Shown here: piece after piece, positions 63,941 to 64,000 of the stretch
Layout of the letters: every line of letters begins with the position of its first letter
Numbering within the stretch: the first letter of the stretch is position 1
Assembly: GCA_964036045.1 (NCBI GenBank)
Contig: OZ038388.1
Location: forward strand, 7,292,390-7,356,389
Length of the DNA stretch: 64,000 bases
Direction: 5' to 3'
Origin: Eutreptiella sp. 'Long Island Sound 2002'
Lineage: Eukaryota; Euglenozoa; Euglenophyceae; Eutreptiales; Eutreptiaceae
Position numbers and translations under genes: made by a program
Notes under the pieces: generated by a model
What the model saw: only the letters and a program-made list of their open reading frames with translations
Told to the model about the DNA's origin: nothing
Databases searched by the model: none

Positions 63941-64000
63941 GTGTCTGATTGTCGTGGACTTGTACGGGTCGGGGCAGTACCATCTGGTGGCCGCCACGGC
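63941..64000 (+). CDS. Partial exon at the window edge
   Basis: After the acceptor CCCTCCGCAG one base completes a codon, then CLIVVDLYGSGQYHLVAATA continues to the edge. The D-L-x-G-x-G-x-x-x-L-V pattern resembles a beta-propeller FG-GAP-type blade such as occurs in BBS-type proteins, but 20 residues cannot decide. The phase agrees with the exon ending at 62135. Confidence 0.45.
   Translation, partial: MSDCRGLVRVGAVPSGGRHG

Noticed and set aside
1-64000. CRISPR arrays, prophage or bacterial operons
   Set aside because: No regularly spaced repeats with unique spacers and no bacterial-type gene clusters are present; introns show the DNA is eukaryotic.

Overview
The window looks like nuclear DNA of a eukaryotic microbe, probably an alga or other protist. 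Recognisable proteins are split by spliceosomal GT-AG introns whose exon phases join exactly, and most of the rest is transposable-element (TE) debris. There are no operons, bacterial ribosome sites, rRNA genes or CRISPR arrays. The species cannot be named from the sequence alone. Long G and C homopolymers (10-35 bases) occur throughout; many lie at the ends of transposons.

Host genes, all on the + strand: (1) an intronless secreted protein with two copper-only superoxide-dismutase-like domains (3476-4390); (2) a five-exon SGNH esterase of the IAH1 family (8697-18468); (3) weakly supported exons of an unidentified, partly membrane protein (20146-23018); (4) a three-exon ankyrin-repeat protein (28154-32606) whose second half repeats its first half; (5) a four-exon TENA/THI-4 (thiaminase II-like) protein (42205-59025); (6) two phase-compatible exons of an unidentified gene running off the right edge (61993-62135 and 63941-64000). 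Exons are short and GC-rich. Introns reach 13.4 kb and carry most of the TEs.

Mobile DNA: a long LINE-type retrotransposon (about 44.16-54.4 kb) lies in intron 2 of the TENA gene in the same orientation. It has two roughly 1.2-1.4 kb promoter-like 5' monomers separated by telomere-like repeats, an ORF1, an endonuclease-RT-zinc-finger-RNase H ORF2 that overlaps ORF1 by ATGA and is cut by two in-frame stops, and a possible third ORF. Decayed LINE pieces lie at 23.4-26.0, 34.2-34.5, 38.2-39.5 and 54.7-55.1 kb. At least four families of short DNA transposons have GGGGG...CCCCC (or CCCCC...GGGGG) ends. Several copies keep perfect 3-bp target duplications, and one encodes a PIF/Harbinger-like DDE core. 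Other repeats include a SINE-like family with a near-palindrome, tRNA-like SINE heads, minisatellites and a long CGTGTG microsatellite.

The genes do not form an obvious pathway. The clearest story is structural: small conserved genes expanded by nested insertions from G-terminated DNA transposons and a LINE. Stretches where nothing could be recognised are listed as such.
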